Positions 1 through 8,946 of a DNA stretch of 64,000 bases are shown here, in pieces; the stretch's first letter is position 1; each line of letters begins with the position of its first letter. The stretch is from Floricoccus tropicus (lineage in GTDB: Bacteria > Bacillota > Bacilli > Lactobacillales > Streptococcaceae): positions 177,923 to 241,922 of the forward strand of contig NZ_MKIR01000026.1 of the NCBI RefSeq assembly GCF_001832905.1. Reading direction: 5' to 3'. The position numbers and the translations under genes are program-made. The notes under the pieces were generated by a model. That model worked only from the letters and a program-made list of their open reading frames with translations. It was not told the origin of the DNA and made no database searches.

Positions 1-1
1 A

Positions 2-652
2 CTTATCAATTCAATTTCTGAAGCCGGTGCTAAGGTTATCTATGGTAAGATGAACAACATCCATACATCAGGTCACGGCGGACAACAAGAGCAAAAACTT
101 ATGCTTCGCCTTATCAAACCTAAGTATTTCATGCCAGTTCATGGTGAGTACCGTATGTTAAAAATCCATGCTGGGCTCGCTCAAGATACAGGTGTACCAA
201 AAGAAAATTGCTTTATTATGGAAAATGGTGATGTACTCGCCTTAACAAAAGATACTGCTCGTCCTGCTGGTCATTTCAATGCTCAAGATACTTATGTTGA
301 TGGATCTGGTATTGGAGATATCGGAAACGCAGTACTTCGTGATCGTCATGAATTATCTGATGATGGTGTTGTACTTGCAGTTGCGACTGTTGATTTCAAG
401 TCAAAATTAATTCTTGCGGGTCCTGACCTTCTAAGCCGTGGATTTATCTACATGCGTGGATCAGGTGACCTAATTAGAAGTAGTCAACGTGTACTCTTCA
501 ATGCTATCCGTAAAGCTTTAAATGCTGAAAACTCAAATGAGTCTACAGTAGCTAAGGCGATGACTGATGCCCTTCGTCCTTTCCTTTATAAGGAAACTGA
601 ACGAAATCCAATCATTATTCCAATGGTACTAACACCTGACGAAGAAAAATAA
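2..652 (+). CDS. rnjA: Ribonuclease J1, C-terminal part (5' end outside window)
   Basis: RNase J1 is a metallo-beta-lactamase-fold endonuclease and 5'-3' exonuclease that matures and degrades RNA in Bacilli. The reading frame is open from base 2, so the N-terminal catalytic half is cut off by the window edge. Visible are the HTSGHG motif, the segment RLIKPKYFMPVHGEYRM that closes the catalytic core, and the C-terminal dimer and S-shaped domain ending in a typical NPIIIPMV stretch. These match J1 rather than J2 better in my recollection of the family. A rho-independent terminator follows 12 bases after the stop. Confidence 0.9.
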   Translation, partial: LINSISEAGAKVIYGKMNNIHTSGHGGQQEQKLMLRLIKPKYFMPVHGEYRMLKIHAGLAQDTGVPKENCFIMENGDVLALTKDTARPAGHFNAQDTYVDGSGIGDIGNAVLRDRHELSDDGVVLAVATVDFKSKLILAGPDLLSRGFIYMRGSGDLIRSSQRVLFNAIRKALNAENSNESTVAKAMTDALRPFLYKETERNPIIIPMVLTPDEEK

Positions 653-664
653 ATAAAATTTGCA

Positions 665-691
665 AGACGGCTCTAAGAGTCGTCTTTTTTA
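665..691 (+). terminator. Terminator of rnjA
   Basis: A nine-base stem AGACGGCTC/GAGTCGTCT (one G-T pair) with a TAA loop is followed by a T run, directly downstream of the rnjA stop. Confidence 0.85.
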
Positions 692-702
692 TATACAATT
701 AC

Positions 703-742
703 AAGCAAAACGACCTACCAAAGTAAGTCGTTTTGCTTTTTT
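703..742 (+). terminator. Second terminator, copy 1 of a duplicated hairpin
   Basis: The stem AAGCAAAACGAC/GTCGTTTTGCTT is followed by T6 on the plus strand. It lies in a roughly 50-base direct repeat (690-742) that recurs nearly unchanged at 1022-1074. Confidence 0.7.
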
Positions 743-763
743 ACAGTCACTTAGATTAATACA

Positions 764-998
764 TCGTTGCGATTTATACTAATAAGCTTGCTTATAAAAG
801 TATAATCGACATCGGAGCATGGCGCAGCGATTCATCTCTATGAATACTAGTTCTATCATCAATTCGTCGCCATTAGAACTAATTGCTTTAGCAATTTAAG
901 TTCTATGGACATCGTAGCGTAGCGAAGTGCCTTGTCTTGCGACACTTACACTAATAAGCTTGCTTATTTAAGTGTAATCGACAGCGTAGTAAAACGAA
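764..998 (+). repeat. Three related hairpins with compensatory stem changes
   Basis: Three roughly 62-base units (764-830, 865-929, 936-998) each form a long hairpin. The outer stem reads CGAT..ATACT/AGTAT..ATCG in unit 1, CCAT..AGAACT/AGTTCT..ATGG in unit 2 and TACACT/AGTGTA in unit 3. The inner stem is ATAAG/CTTAT in units 1 and 3 but AATTGC/GCAATT in unit 2. Sequence differs while pairing is kept. Each is followed by a similar GACATCGNAGC-type tail. No coding frame with a ribosome site is seen. It could be a structured RNA or a palindromic intergenic repeat; strand is assigned from the plus-strand terminator behind it. Confidence 0.65.
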
Positions 999-1035
999 AA
1001 TATTTCTGTTTTAATCAACTATATATACAATTGCA

Positions 1036-1075
1036 AAGCAAAACGACCTGCCAAAGTAAGTCGTTTTGCTTTTTA
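1036..1075 (+). terminator. Terminator, copy 2 of the duplicated hairpin
   Basis: Same stem AAGCAAAACGAC/GTCGTTTTGCTT as at 703-742, with a T run on the plus strand only. It would end any plus-strand transcript crossing the three hairpins. The T run abuts the stop of the convergent SPFH gene. Confidence 0.7.
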
Positions 1076-1080
1076 TTAAT

Positions 1081-1974
1081 TTATTTAGTAGCTTTTAGAG
1101 CAGAGAGAATTTGTGTTCTAATATCATCTGCACCTTCTGGACTAGCTGGTAGGAAAATTGATGAATTTCCATGTTCAGCAAATTGATTCAATGTATCAAG
1201 ATATTGGTTAGTCAATAAGATTGACATAATTTCATCTTCACTAATATGAACTCCAGATTCTTTCATTTCAAGGATTGACGCTGATAAACCATCAACAATC
1301 GCTTTACGTTGTTCGGCAATACCAACCCCGTGAAGTCTATCTTTTTCAGCTTCTGCTTCGGCTGCTGTTACAACTTTGATTTTATCAGCCTTAGCAAGTT
1401 CTTGGGCTGCTTCACGTTTACGTTGAGCTGCATTAATTTCATTCATTGATTGTTTAACTTCAGCATCTGGATCAACTTTAGTAATAAGAGTTTTAACAAT
1501 CATATAACCGTATGTTTCCATCTCTTCTGCCACTTGATGTTGTACTTCTAAAGCTATTTCATCTTTTTTCTCAAAAAGTTCATCCAAAGTTAATTTTGGT
1601 ACACTTGAGCGAAGTGCATCTTCAATGTAAGACTTGATTTGTTCTACTGGATTCATCAATTTATAGTATGCATCCGTAATATTTTGTTCATTAACACGAT
1701 ATTGAGTCGCTACATTCATTTGAACGAATACATTATCACGTGTTTTTGTTTCAACAGTCATTTCACTTTGAATGAGACGAAGTTGCACACGCGCTGCAAT
1801 TCTATCAATTCCAAACGGAAGTTTGACATGAATTCCTGAGCTTGCAGTTGTATGGTACTTACCAAAACGCTCAATAATAGCAACGGTCTGTTGCTTAACT
1901 ACATAAAATAGAGTTCCTGCAGCTGCTATAAAAAACAACAATACAAGACCTAAGATAATTAATAATGTCCACAT
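1081..1974 (-). CDS. SPFH/band 7 (stomatin-like) membrane protein
   Basis: A 297-residue protein with one N-terminal membrane helix (about residues 3-26), then the SPFH domain beginning at the segment QQTVAIIERFGKYH, and an alanine/glutamate-rich coiled coil near residues 185-235. This is the architecture of stomatin/QmcA-type proteins, which assemble into membrane microdomain scaffolds and often support membrane proteases. No protease or NfeD partner lies beside it. Upstream, separated by 20 bases, is the hflX-linked gene, so it may be the last gene of that operon. Family assignment is firm; the specific role is not known. Confidence 0.85.
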   Translation of the reverse strand: MWTLLIILGLVLLFFIAAAGTLFYVVKQQTVAIIERFGKYHTTASSGIHVKLPFGIDRIAARVQLRLIQSEMTVETKTRDNVFVQMNVATQYRVNEQNITDAYYKLMNPVEQIKSYIEDALRSSVPKLTLDELFEKKDEIALEVQHQVAEEMETYGYMIVKTLITKVDPDAEVKQSMNEINAAQRKREAAQELAKADKIKVVTAAEAEAEKDRLHGVGIAEQRKAIVDGLSASILEMKESGVHISEDEIMSILLTNQYLDTLNQFAEHGNSSIFLPASPEGADDIRTQILSALKATK

Positions 1975-1994
1975 AATTTTTCCCCCGTAATTGT

Positions 1995-2675
1995 TTACGA
2001 TTTTAGAAAGACTCTAAGTTTTTCTTGACTATATTGTAGCACTTTATCACAATCCTGACCAACTATTTGAGAAAGTTTCTTTATCTCTTCTAATCTATCA
2101 GATTCAATTACCAAATATGACTTATAATAAATAATTACCGAACTTGGAAACTGCGGTAATACCTTTCTATTCAAAGGCTCTTCATCATAATATTTTACTG
2201 GTACCAACTCAATATTAGATTTACCTTCATCCATATTCACAGCGTATGATGGAAATAATGTTGCTAACTGGATTATAACTTCTTCCTTAGCTAGCATTTC
2301 ACTATTCTCTGGGAAAGCAATGGCCTCTCCTGCTTCATTCTTAAAGATAAAACCATAGGACATACCTTGCAAATTCAAGCGAATAAAACGATATGAAGGA
2401 TAGTCTACTTGTCCCTCCTGTTGAAAACTAGGATTTTCATTAAAATTTCCCAAAGCTTTACTTAAATCAAGAAAATAATCTAAAGCAGCTTCCGAGTCTT
2501 TTTTCTGATAAAGCTCTGAAAAATAGGCATTCACAACACTAGCAGGTGGTGTAACGAAAGCTAGTTTCTCCTCATCTGTTGACAACCTATCAAGCGAATT
2601 CCTTAAAAGAACCTTGTCCATCTCCATGTATCCACCATATTTTAGTCCCAAATCAATCCATTTAGATGTGCTCAT
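1995..2675 (-). CDS. Conserved protein of unknown function downstream of hflX
   Basis: A soluble protein of about 226 residues that I do not recognise by motif. The start chosen is the ATG at 2675 (MSTSKWIDLG), which overlaps the end of hflX by 14 bases; the longer reading frame runs back into hflX and is unlikely. Streptococci carry a similar-sized uncharacterised gene directly after miaA-hflX, so position and length agree with a conserved operon member. No membrane segment or signal peptide is visible. Translational coupling to hflX is likely given the overlap. Confidence 0.75.
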   Translation of the reverse strand: MSTSKWIDLGLKYGGYMEMDKVLLRNSLDRLSTDEEKLAFVTPPASVVNAYFSELYQKKDSEAALDYFLDLSKALGNFNENPSFQQEGQVDYPSYRFIRLNLQGMSYGFIFKNEAGEAIAFPENSEMLAKEEVIIQLATLFPSYAVNMDEGKSNIELVPVKYYDEEPLNRKVLPQFPSSVIIYYKSYLVIESDRLEEIKKLSQIVGQDCDKVLQYSQEKLRVFLKS

Positions 2676-3909
2676 AATCTTCAATCCTCCACTCTTGATT
2701 TTTAGCAATTGAACCTTTGATTTTATAGGAATCATCCAGTTCATCCACCTCTTCAAGTAAGGTAATCTTTTTCAAATCAGGCAACTTATAAGATTCCGCG
2801 TATGGAAGCTTAATTGTAAACGGCACAAATACCTCTTGTAGCAACTGAACAATAGTTTCCTTCAACTTCTTAATGTCATCCTTATTTTTTGCAGATATTA
2901 AAATATGTGGGTAAACCGTTGGCGTAAAATCATTGCCAGTAAGGTCTGCCTTATTATATACATTCAGAACTGGAATATCAGACACATCAAGGTCTGACAT
3001 AATTTTTTTAACTGTATCTTCATGTATTTCATGGTCAGGATTAGATGCATCAATAACATGTATTAATAGGTCAACATCTGAACTTTCTTCTAGAGTAGAC
3101 TTAAATGCATCAACTAATTCTGTTGGTAAATCCTGAATGAATCCTACAGTATCAGTCAGGGTTGCTATAAAATCATCCTTTAAACTAAAATCTTTAGTGG
3201 TTGCATCTAAAGTGGCAAATAGCTCATCTTTTTCATATTGAATTTTATCAGTTAAGGCATTAAAAATACTAGATTTACCAGCATTAGTATATCCAATTAA
3301 TCCAATTCGAAAAACACCAGATTTTTGACGCTTCTGACGAATATTAAGTCTAGTTTTTTCAGCTTTCTTAAGAGCCTTTTCAATATTTTCAATTCTAGTC
3401 CTAATGTATCGACGGTCCATTTCAAGTTGGCTTTCACCTGGTCCACGACTTCCAATTCCACCTGCTTGACGACTTAAGGCAATTCCTTTTCCTACCAAAC
3501 GAGGTAACATATATTTAAGCTGAGCAAGTTCAACTTGTAGCATACCTTCATAACTTTTTGCACGCGCAGCGAAGATATCTAAAATTAACTGCATACGGTC
3601 AATTACCTTAACTCCTAGGTACTCTTCAAGATTCATATTTTGTCTAGGAGATAATCGTTCATTAAAGACAACAGTATCAATTTCATCTGCTTCAATATTT
3701 TGCCTAATTTCTTCGAGTTTTCCTTTTCCAACCAAGTAACGACCATCAGCACGTTCACGCTTTTGAGTAAAGTCTAAAATTACTTCACCACCAGCAGTTG
3801 TTACTAAGCTTGCTAGCTCATCCATTGAAACGGAGAAAGTCTTATAATTAGCTTCTGTCTCTACACCAACGATAGCAACCCGTTCTTTTTTTACTTCTGT
3901 TTCTATCAA
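2662..3909 (-). CDS. hflX: Ribosome-associated GTPase HflX
   Basis: HflX binds ribosomes and splits stalled or hibernating 70S particles. The protein (415 residues) shows the glycine-rich N-terminal region with GGIGSRGPGESQLEMDRR, the G1 loop GYTNAGKSS, the G3 region DTVGF and the G4 motif NKAD. The start is a TTG at 3909 with AGGAGG placed seven bases before it; it overlaps the miaA stop by four bases, indicating coupled translation. It is the middle gene of miaA-hflX-unknown, the usual order in streptococci and relatives. Confidence 0.93.
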   Translation of the reverse strand: MIETEVKKERVAIVGVETEANYKTFSVSMDELASLVTTAGGEVILDFTQKRERADGRYLVGKGKLEEIRQNIEADEIDTVVFNERLSPRQNMNLEEYLGVKVIDRMQLILDIFAARAKSYEGMLQVELAQLKYMLPRLVGKGIALSRQAGGIGSRGPGESQLEMDRRYIRTRIENIEKALKKAEKTRLNIRQKRQKSGVFRIGLIGYTNAGKSSIFNALTDKIQYEKDELFATLDATTKDFSLKDDFIATLTDTVGFIQDLPTELVDAFKSTLEESSDVDLLIHVIDASNPDHEIHEDTVKKIMSDLDVSDIPVLNVYNKADLTGNDFTPTVYPHILISAKNKDDIKKLKETIVQLLQEVFVPFTIKLPYAESYKLPDLKKITLLEEVDELDDSYKIKGSIAKNQEWRIEDYEHI

Positions 3910-4802
3910 TTTCTATCCTCCTTGTTCAAAAATTCATCAACATCTCTCAAGACATTATTAGGAAATTCATTATCTAATACGTCGTAAAAATCAATGTTCA
4001 TACGATTTTTAAACCAAGTAATTTGTCTTTTGGCATAATGCCTAGTATTTTTCTTAACAGTTTCTGTTGCTTCCTCTAAATCAATATGTCCATCAAAATA
4101 GGGGAAATATTCTTTGTAACCAATTGCTCTAGTAGCTTGTACGTCAGGAAATTTCTTGTATAGCATTTCTGCCTCTTCAAGGATTCCAATATTTGTCATA
4201 ATATCGACACGTAAATTTATTCGGTCATATAGAGTTTGTCTATCCATATTTAAACCAACAAGCATAAACTCATAAGGAGATTCTTGATTCTCTAAATCAC
4301 TACCTAGCTCAAACTTCTCAATTTCTCTAATTAGTCTCCTACGATTAGGTTCTTGAACAAAAAGATTATAAGAGTTAAACAATTTTTCCAACTCTTCATC
4401 ACTTAAATCTTCAAGTTCTACTCGTCGCTTTCTCATTGCCTCATGGTTATCTGAACCGCCCAAATGATAGCCTTCTATCAGGCTTTGAAGATAAAGTCCT
4501 GTTCCACCAACGATGATAGGAAGTTTCCCTCGCGAAATTATATCTTCTATCAATATATTAGCCTCTGCTACAAAATCATGAGCAGAAAAGTTCTCTGTTA
4601 TTTCTTTGGTATCCAGCAAATGATGAGGAGCCTGTTCTTGTTCTTCTTTACTGGCTTTGGCTGTTCCAATATCAAGTCCTTTATAAACTTGCTGGGAATC
4701 ACCATTGATTATTTCTCCATTAAATTCTTGAGCAAGTTTGATACCTAGGGCTGTTTTCCCCACTGCGGTTGGACCTGCTACTACTATTACTTTATTTTTC
4801 AT
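3906..4802 (-). CDS. miaA: tRNA dimethylallyltransferase MiaA
   Basis: Transfers a dimethylallyl group to A37 of tRNAs that read codons starting with U. The P-loop GPTAVGKTALG sits at residues 9-19, followed by the substrate motif DSQQVYKGLDIGTAK and the conserved GGTGLYLQSLIEG; the C-terminal segment ATRAIGYKEYFPY carries the tRNA-binding part. At 298 residues it has the usual length. It leads a minus-strand operon with hflX and the following unknown gene. Confidence 0.95.
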   Translation of the reverse strand: MKNKVIVVAGPTAVGKTALGIKLAQEFNGEIINGDSQQVYKGLDIGTAKASKEEQEQAPHHLLDTKEITENFSAHDFVAEANILIEDIISRGKLPIIVGGTGLYLQSLIEGYHLGGSDNHEAMRKRRVELEDLSDEELEKLFNSYNLFVQEPNRRRLIREIEKFELGSDLENQESPYEFMLVGLNMDRQTLYDRINLRVDIMTNIGILEEAEMLYKKFPDVQATRAIGYKEYFPYFDGHIDLEEATETVKKNTRHYAKRQITWFKNRMNIDFYDVLDNEFPNNVLRDVDEFLNKEDRN

Positions 4803-4970
4803 TTATTTTTCCAACTAATTATTTTTATGCCGATAAATATGGCTACTATTTGTATTATACCATTAATTAGAGTTGTTTCTAAACTAAAGAATTATGACTA
4901 AACTCCTCTGTTAATTCCCAATTTCATCCTATAGTCCTATACCTTATAAAGTGCCCTCAGAAAAATTATA

Positions 4971-4979
4971 TGTTATAAT
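4971..4979 (+). promoter_or_regulatory. Extended -10 promoter element for the DUF3042 gene
   Basis: TGT followed by TATAAT lies 32 bases before the start codon. A clear -35 is not obvious, as is common for extended -10 promoters. Confidence 0.55.
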
Positions 4980-5010
4980 ATTCTCATAACAAATAACGGA
5001 GGTACTTAAC

Positions 5011-5178
5011 ATGAAAAAATTTACTAAAGGTGTTCTTGCTGGTGTTGCTTCAAGCGTAGCTATTGCTGCAACTGGTGCGTTAACTTATAAAAAGAAAGTT
5101 ATTGATCCTGAATTAGAAAAAGAAGCATTCGTTGAAGACAATCGTAGAAAAGCTGCTCGTAAACGTACAGCACGCTAA
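5011..5178 (+). CDS. DUF3042 family small protein
   Basis: A 55-residue protein missed by length-based gene calls. It starts MKKFTKGVLAG, has one predicted membrane helix (about residues 7-26) and a basic tail ending RRKAARKRTAR. This matches DUF3042, a small family found in streptococci, lactobacilli and relatives. The function is unknown. A GGAGG site lies nine bases before the ATG, an extended -10 promoter lies upstream and a terminator follows, so it is a monocistronic gene convergent with ytxH. Confidence 0.85.
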   Translation: MKKFTKGVLAGVASSVAIAATGALTYKKKVIDPELEKEAFVEDNRRKAARKRTAR

Positions 5179-5182
5179 TAAT

Positions 5183-5202
5183 AAAAGGCTTAGGCCTTTT
5201 TT
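5183..5202 (+). terminator. Terminator of the DUF3042 gene
   Basis: AAAAGGC/GCCTTTT-type short stem with a T run, five bases after the stop codon. Confidence 0.7.
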
Positions 5203-5230
5203 ATTTTATAAAAAATAAATAATATAAAAA

Positions 5231-5254
5231 TGGATTAGCCCTATGGCTAGTCCA
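5231..5254 (-). terminator. Terminator of the hprK-lgt-DUF948-ytxH operon
   Basis: TGGATTAGCC/GGCTAGTCCA stem with CTAT loop, followed on the minus strand by a T5 run, just past the ytxH stop. Confidence 0.75.
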
Positions 5255-5273
5255 TTTTACTTCAATTGATTAA

Positions 5274-5828
5274 TTAAAAGTTGTTAGAAGCATCTTCAAC
5301 ATCTTCTTTGATATCTTCAGCTTTCTCAACTACTGCATCTTTGACATCTTCTGCCTTATCAGCTAAATCATCTTTAACGTCTTTTGCTTTATCTTCAACA
5401 TCATCAAGAATATCAGTGATGTCAATTTGGTAGTCAAAATCATCTTTAGCTTTTTCAAATTCTTCACGTAACTCTTCTTCAGAATAATTTAAGTTTTCTT
5501 TGACTTTAGCATAGCGTTCAAAAGCTTCTTCTTTTTTAGCGTTTAGAAAGCCTACTGCTGAATCTACTGAGATATCACCGTTTTCAATAGCTTCACGTAA
5601 TTCAACATATTTATCTTCAGCAAGATCACGAGCATCATATGCTTTATCAATAGCAGCATCTTTTAGTTCAGCAAATTTTGCTTGAGGATTTTCTTTGTAT
5701 TCATTGAACTCATCTAAGAGGTCTTCACGAAGATCTTCACCTTTTTTAGAGGCTGTTAAGTATGCTCCCGCTGCACCAAGTGCTGCACCAAGAAGTGCTC
5801 CTGCTAGAAATCCAGATTTTTTTGCCAT
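5274..5828 (-). CDS. YtxH domain protein
   Basis: A 184-residue protein with an N-terminal glycine/alanine-rich membrane helix (residues 5-26, GFLAGALLGAALGAAGAYL) followed by a long, strongly acidic and helical region with repeated ED-A-KDVK-D units (residues 130-180). This is the YtxH family layout, associated in Bacillus with general stress. The exact role is unknown. It lies two bases after the DUF948 gene and is the last gene of the hprK-lgt block. Confidence 0.85.
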   Translation of the reverse strand: MAKKSGFLAGALLGAALGAAGAYLTASKKGEDLREDLLDEFNEYKENPQAKFAELKDAAIDKAYDARDLAEDKYVELREAIENGDISVDSAVGFLNAKKEEAFERYAKVKENLNYSEEELREEFEKAKDDFDYQIDITDILDDVEDKAKDVKDDLADKAEDVKDAVVEKAEDIKEDVEDASNNF

Positions 5829-5829
5829 T

Positions 5830-6264
5830 TTATTGCTCCTTCTTATTCTTATTGTTTTTTCTTTTATTGTTTCTTAAAAGTTTACTTGTTGCTCGACCAA
5901 CAGTTACAATTGATCCAGCTTTACCAATATTTGAAGACTCTGTTTTAAAGCGTGAAACAAAGTTTTGACCACTTTCGTTCACATTTGACACACTATTTGA
6001 AAGATCGGCTGCTGTGTGGAATACCGGATCAATCGTTACCATTTTTTCGTTAACATCATCCAATAAAACACTTGTTTTTGCCAAGATTTGATCAGCCTGA
6101 CTCGATAAAAGATTTGCATCAGTAGTTAAAAGATTTACAGATTTTGTAACCTCATCGACTGATTTAGATAATTTATTAATGAATTGTACTAAGAATACTA
6201 CTAGGACAACAAACGCAATTGCAATAATAAGCAAAGCTATTTGCCCCAACCCTATTTGTTCCAC
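5830..6264 (-). CDS. DUF948 membrane-anchored protein
   Basis: A 144-residue protein with an N-terminal transmembrane helix (about residues 7-29) and a coiled-coil region rich in serine, valine and asparagine (residues 30-110), the DUF948 pattern. The start is a GTG at 6264 with AGGAGG five bases upstream. It is paired with ytxH, as in streptococci and Bacillus. The role is unknown; an envelope stress link is an inference from the partner. Confidence 0.8.
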   Translation of the reverse strand: MEQIGLGQIALLIIAIAFVVLVVFLVQFINKLSKSVDEVTKSVNLLTTDANLLSSQADQILAKTSVLLDDVNEKMVTIDPVFHTAADLSNSVSNVNESGQNFVSRFKTESSNIGKAGSIVTVGRATSKLLRNNKRKNNKNKKEQ

Positions 6265-6326
6265 AAAAACCTCCTTCTAAAGCGCTACTGCGCTAACTAA
6301 ATTACAGTAATTATAACAAAATATTT

Positions 6327-7112
6327 TTAATCTTGATAATATTTTTCTTTTTTCTTTGATTGATAAATAGTTATACCAATACCCGCCAATAAAATAAGAA
6401 TCGATACAATCTGAGAAACCCTTATCGGACCAAGCATTAAGCTATCCGTTCTCATACCTTCAATAAAGAAACGACCTATTCCATACCAAATTAGATAAAA
6501 GGCAAAAATTTGACCCCTTCGCATAAATTTTGGTCTGCGACGCAATATTATGATAATGATAAATCCTATAAGGTTCCAGATACTTTCATAAAGAAAAGTA
6601 GGTACTCTATATTGACCGTCAATAAACATTTGATTTTGAATGAACTTTGGCAGGTAATTCAAATTATCTACTGCCTTACCAAAGGCTTCTTGATTAACAA
6701 AATTCCCCCAACGTCCAATGGCCTGAGCCAAAAAGATACCAGGACTTATTACATCTAGAAAATCATAAACATTAATAAACTTATAGTAGCAGTATATTAT
6801 CAAAACAATTAAGCCCGTTATCAAACCACCATAAATGGCTAAACCACCATTCCAAATTGCAAATATTTCAGATAAATGCTTTGAGTAATATGACCACTCG
6901 AAGATAACATAATATAATCTTGCTCCAATTATTGAAATTGGAAAAGCCATTAATATAAAGTCCAAAATATCATCAGGTTTAATATTTTTTCTTGGAGCCT
7001 CTCGCATGGCAAGAACTACTGCAAGTACGGCACCCAATGTTATAAAGAGAGCATACCAATGTATTTGGATGGGGCCCAAACTAAAAGCGATTGGATTAAT
7101 AGTTAAAAACAT
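6327..7112 (-). CDS. lgt: Prolipoprotein diacylglyceryl transferase
   Basis: Lgt moves a diacylglyceryl group from phosphatidylglycerol to the lipobox cysteine of prolipoproteins in the membrane. The protein is polytopic (about seven helices) and shows the signature [15 protein letters not shown] with the essential arginine and asparagine, plus [13 protein letters not shown] chose the second of two adjacent ATG codons because it sits five bases from AGGAGG; the first is too close. It follows hprK by 15 bases, the conserved hprK-lgt pair of Bacilli. Confidence 0.95.
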   Translation of the reverse strand: MFLTINPIAFSLGPIQIHWYALFITLGAVLAVVLAMREAPRKNIKPDDILDFILMAFPISIIGARLYYVIFEWSYYSKHLSEIFAIWNGGLAIYGGLITGLIVLIIYCYYKFINVYDFLDVISPGIFLAQAIGRWGNFVNQEAFGKAVDNLNYLPKFIQNQMFIDGQYRVPTFLYESIWNLIGFIIIIILRRRPKFMRRGQIFAFYLIWYGIGRFFIEGMRTDSLMLGPIRVSQIVSILILLAGIGITIYQSKKKEKYYQD

Positions 7113-7127
7113 CATTCCTCCTAACTT

Positions 7128-8051
7128 TTAGCTATTTTCTTTGATTAAAGTATTTAAATTTTTAACAAAATTTTCAGTAGCATCATATCCCATATTTTTA
7201 GCATGGAAGTTCATAACAGCTGCTTCAATAATTACTGATATATTTCGACCAGTTTGAACTGGAATCTCAATTTGAGGAACCTTCACTTCTGCAAGTTCAA
7301 TTGATTTTGTTCCATTACCAAGACGATCATATTGATAACCTTTTTCGTATGGTACAAGATTTACTGCAAGATTTATTTCTCCAAAGTCCTTTACAGCACC
7401 TGCACCAAAAAGCATCATAACATCAATAATACCAACACCACGGATCTCCATTAAATGTTTAAGAACATCAGCTGGCTGCCCCATAAGAGTAAACTCGTTC
7501 TTACGATAAACATCAACACGGTCATCCGCAATCAGACGGTGTCCGCGTTTAACTAGCTCTAAACCAGTTTCACTCTTACCAACACCACTTGCACCTTGAA
7601 TCAAGACACCTGTACCAAAAATATCCATATGTACTCCATGGACAGTATGGCGTTCTGCTAAAGCTTCAATAAGATATGTTGTAAGATTTGCAGATAATCT
7701 GCTAGTTACTTCATTAGATTGAAGTAAGGCGACATCTTGTTTCTTAGCAGCGGCATACATTTCACTAGGTATTTCAAGACCACGCGCAACAATTACAGCT
7801 GGTGTTTCAGGCGTAATAATTTGTTTTAAACGGTCATAGCGATTATCGCTAGTATACTTCATCATATAAGACCATTCTTTCATCCCAAAAAGTTGAATAC
7901 GTTCTGGGGTGTAATAATCAAAATACCCTGACATCTCAAGACCTGGGCGTGAAATATCAGCAGTAGTAACTTCTCTTTCTAAAGCCTCATCAGTTGCTTG
8001 AACGACTTGTAGTTTAATCTTTTTTACTAAATCACGAACAGTTACAGACAT
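7128..8051 (-). CDS. hprK: HPr kinase/phosphorylase
   Basis: HprK phosphorylates HPr on Ser46 and reverses this, controlling CcpA-dependent carbon catabolite repression. The P-loop GASGVGKS lies at residues 153-160, followed by [10 protein letters not shown] and the signature IRGVGIIDV. The ATG at 8051 has GGAGAAC upstream and gives 307 residues; the longer frame is not needed. First gene of the hprK-lgt-DUF948-ytxH operon. Its presence fits the cre site found in the citrate promoter region. Confidence 0.95.
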   Translation of the reverse strand: MSVTVRDLVKKIKLQVVQATDEALEREVTTADISRPGLEMSGYFDYYTPERIQLFGMKEWSYMMKYTSDNRYDRLKQIITPETPAVIVARGLEIPSEMYAAAKKQDVALLQSNEVTSRLSANLTTYLIEALAERHTVHGVHMDIFGTGVLIQGASGVGKSETGLELVKRGHRLIADDRVDVYRKNEFTLMGQPADVLKHLMEIRGVGIIDVMMLFGAGAVKDFGEINLAVNLVPYEKGYQYDRLGNGTKSIELAEVKVPQIEIPVQTGRNISVIIEAAVMNFHAKNMGYDATENFVKNLNTLIKENS

Positions 8052-8093
8052 TCTTGTTCTCCTTATCATTATTATGTTTATTATAGCAAAAAA

Positions 8094-8109
8094 GGAGTCA
8101 CTTGACCCC
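8094..8109 (-). terminator. Terminator of the nitroreductase gene
   Basis: GGGGTCA/TGACTCC stem, two-base loop, followed on the minus strand by T6. Confidence 0.7.
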
Positions 8110-8121
8110 TATTTATCAAGA

Positions 8122-8742
8122 TTAAACAAATTTTGTGATATCTTCAGCAGGAATACGATAAGTTGTTTTACCTTCCTCATTCGCAATACCCACACTAATA
8201 ACAATAGCTGGATTCAAATTATCAGCAGGTGCAAAAGCGTTCTTAACTTGATCTCTTACAAAACCACCAATAACATTAGTATCATAACCGAAATGTCTTG
8301 CAGCATTTAAAAAGTTTGCAGTTAACAGACCAGCATCGAAAGTCGCAATATGTGCTTTAGAATCATCATCCATAGAAGCATAACTCTTCTTCATGTAGGC
8401 CACATACTCATCCTTATTTTCGGCAGGAAAGTTCCCACTCACCACTTCGCCTTCAGCTACTACTTCAATATTATCCTCAAGAATTTGGCGCGAGAAAATA
8501 ATCAAAGCAAAACTTGAAGTTTTAATTTGTTGAACGTTTGAGTAGACCATTTGTGACAAATTATCTTTTGCTTCATCGCTCTCAACAACAACAAATTCCC
8601 AAGGTTGCATATTTCTACTACTTGGTGACTTAACAGCCAAATTTAAAATATCTAAAATTTCTTGTCTATCTATCTTTTTATCTTTATATCTACGAATTGA
8701 ACGACGATTAACAACTACGTCCAAAAAATCATTATTACTCAT
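8122..8742 (-). CDS. Nitroreductase family flavoprotein
   Basis: A 206-residue FMN-dependent oxidoreductase of the nitroreductase fold. The N-terminal NRRSIRRYKDKKI and the SPSSRNMQPWEFVVV segment bind FMN phosphate and are typical. The natural substrate cannot be told from sequence; quinones or nitro compounds are usual in vitro substrates. It is transcribed alone, with a terminator right behind it. Confidence 0.85.
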   Translation of the reverse strand: MSNNDFLDVVVNRRSIRRYKDKKIDRQEILDILNLAVKSPSSRNMQPWEFVVVESDEAKDNLSQMVYSNVQQIKTSSFALIIFSRQILEDNIEVVAEGEVVSGNFPAENKDEYVAYMKKSYASMDDDSKAHIATFDAGLLTANFLNAARHFGYDTNVIGGFVRDQVKNAFAPADNLNPAIVISVGIANEEGKTTYRIPAEDITKFV

Positions 8743-8921
8743 GTTTTATAATCCTCCAATATCTTAATCTTATGAATTATATTATACCTCAAAAAATATT
8801 AATTTTAAAAGTTCAGAACTGAAAAATGCTTTTATAATTCCATTACTGATTGAAATATAGATTTCTTAATTATTTCAAAGATTCTAATATACTTCATCAG
8901 CCTACCATTTAATATTAAAAA

Positions 8922-8937
8922 ACCAGCCGCAGCTGGT
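8922..8937 (-). terminator. Terminator of the PspC-domain gene
   Basis: ACCAGC/GCTGGT stem with four-base loop and T6 on the minus strand, ten bases past the stop. Confidence 0.75.
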
Positions 8938-8946
8938 CATTATATA

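Noticed and set aside
764..998. Hairpin block as a transposon end or insertion sequence
   Set aside because: No transposase frame and no terminal inverted repeat around the whole block.
932..1186. Plus-strand frame across the third hairpin and the end of the SPFH gene
   Set aside because: Overlaps a terminator and a clear gene on the other strand; no ribosome site.
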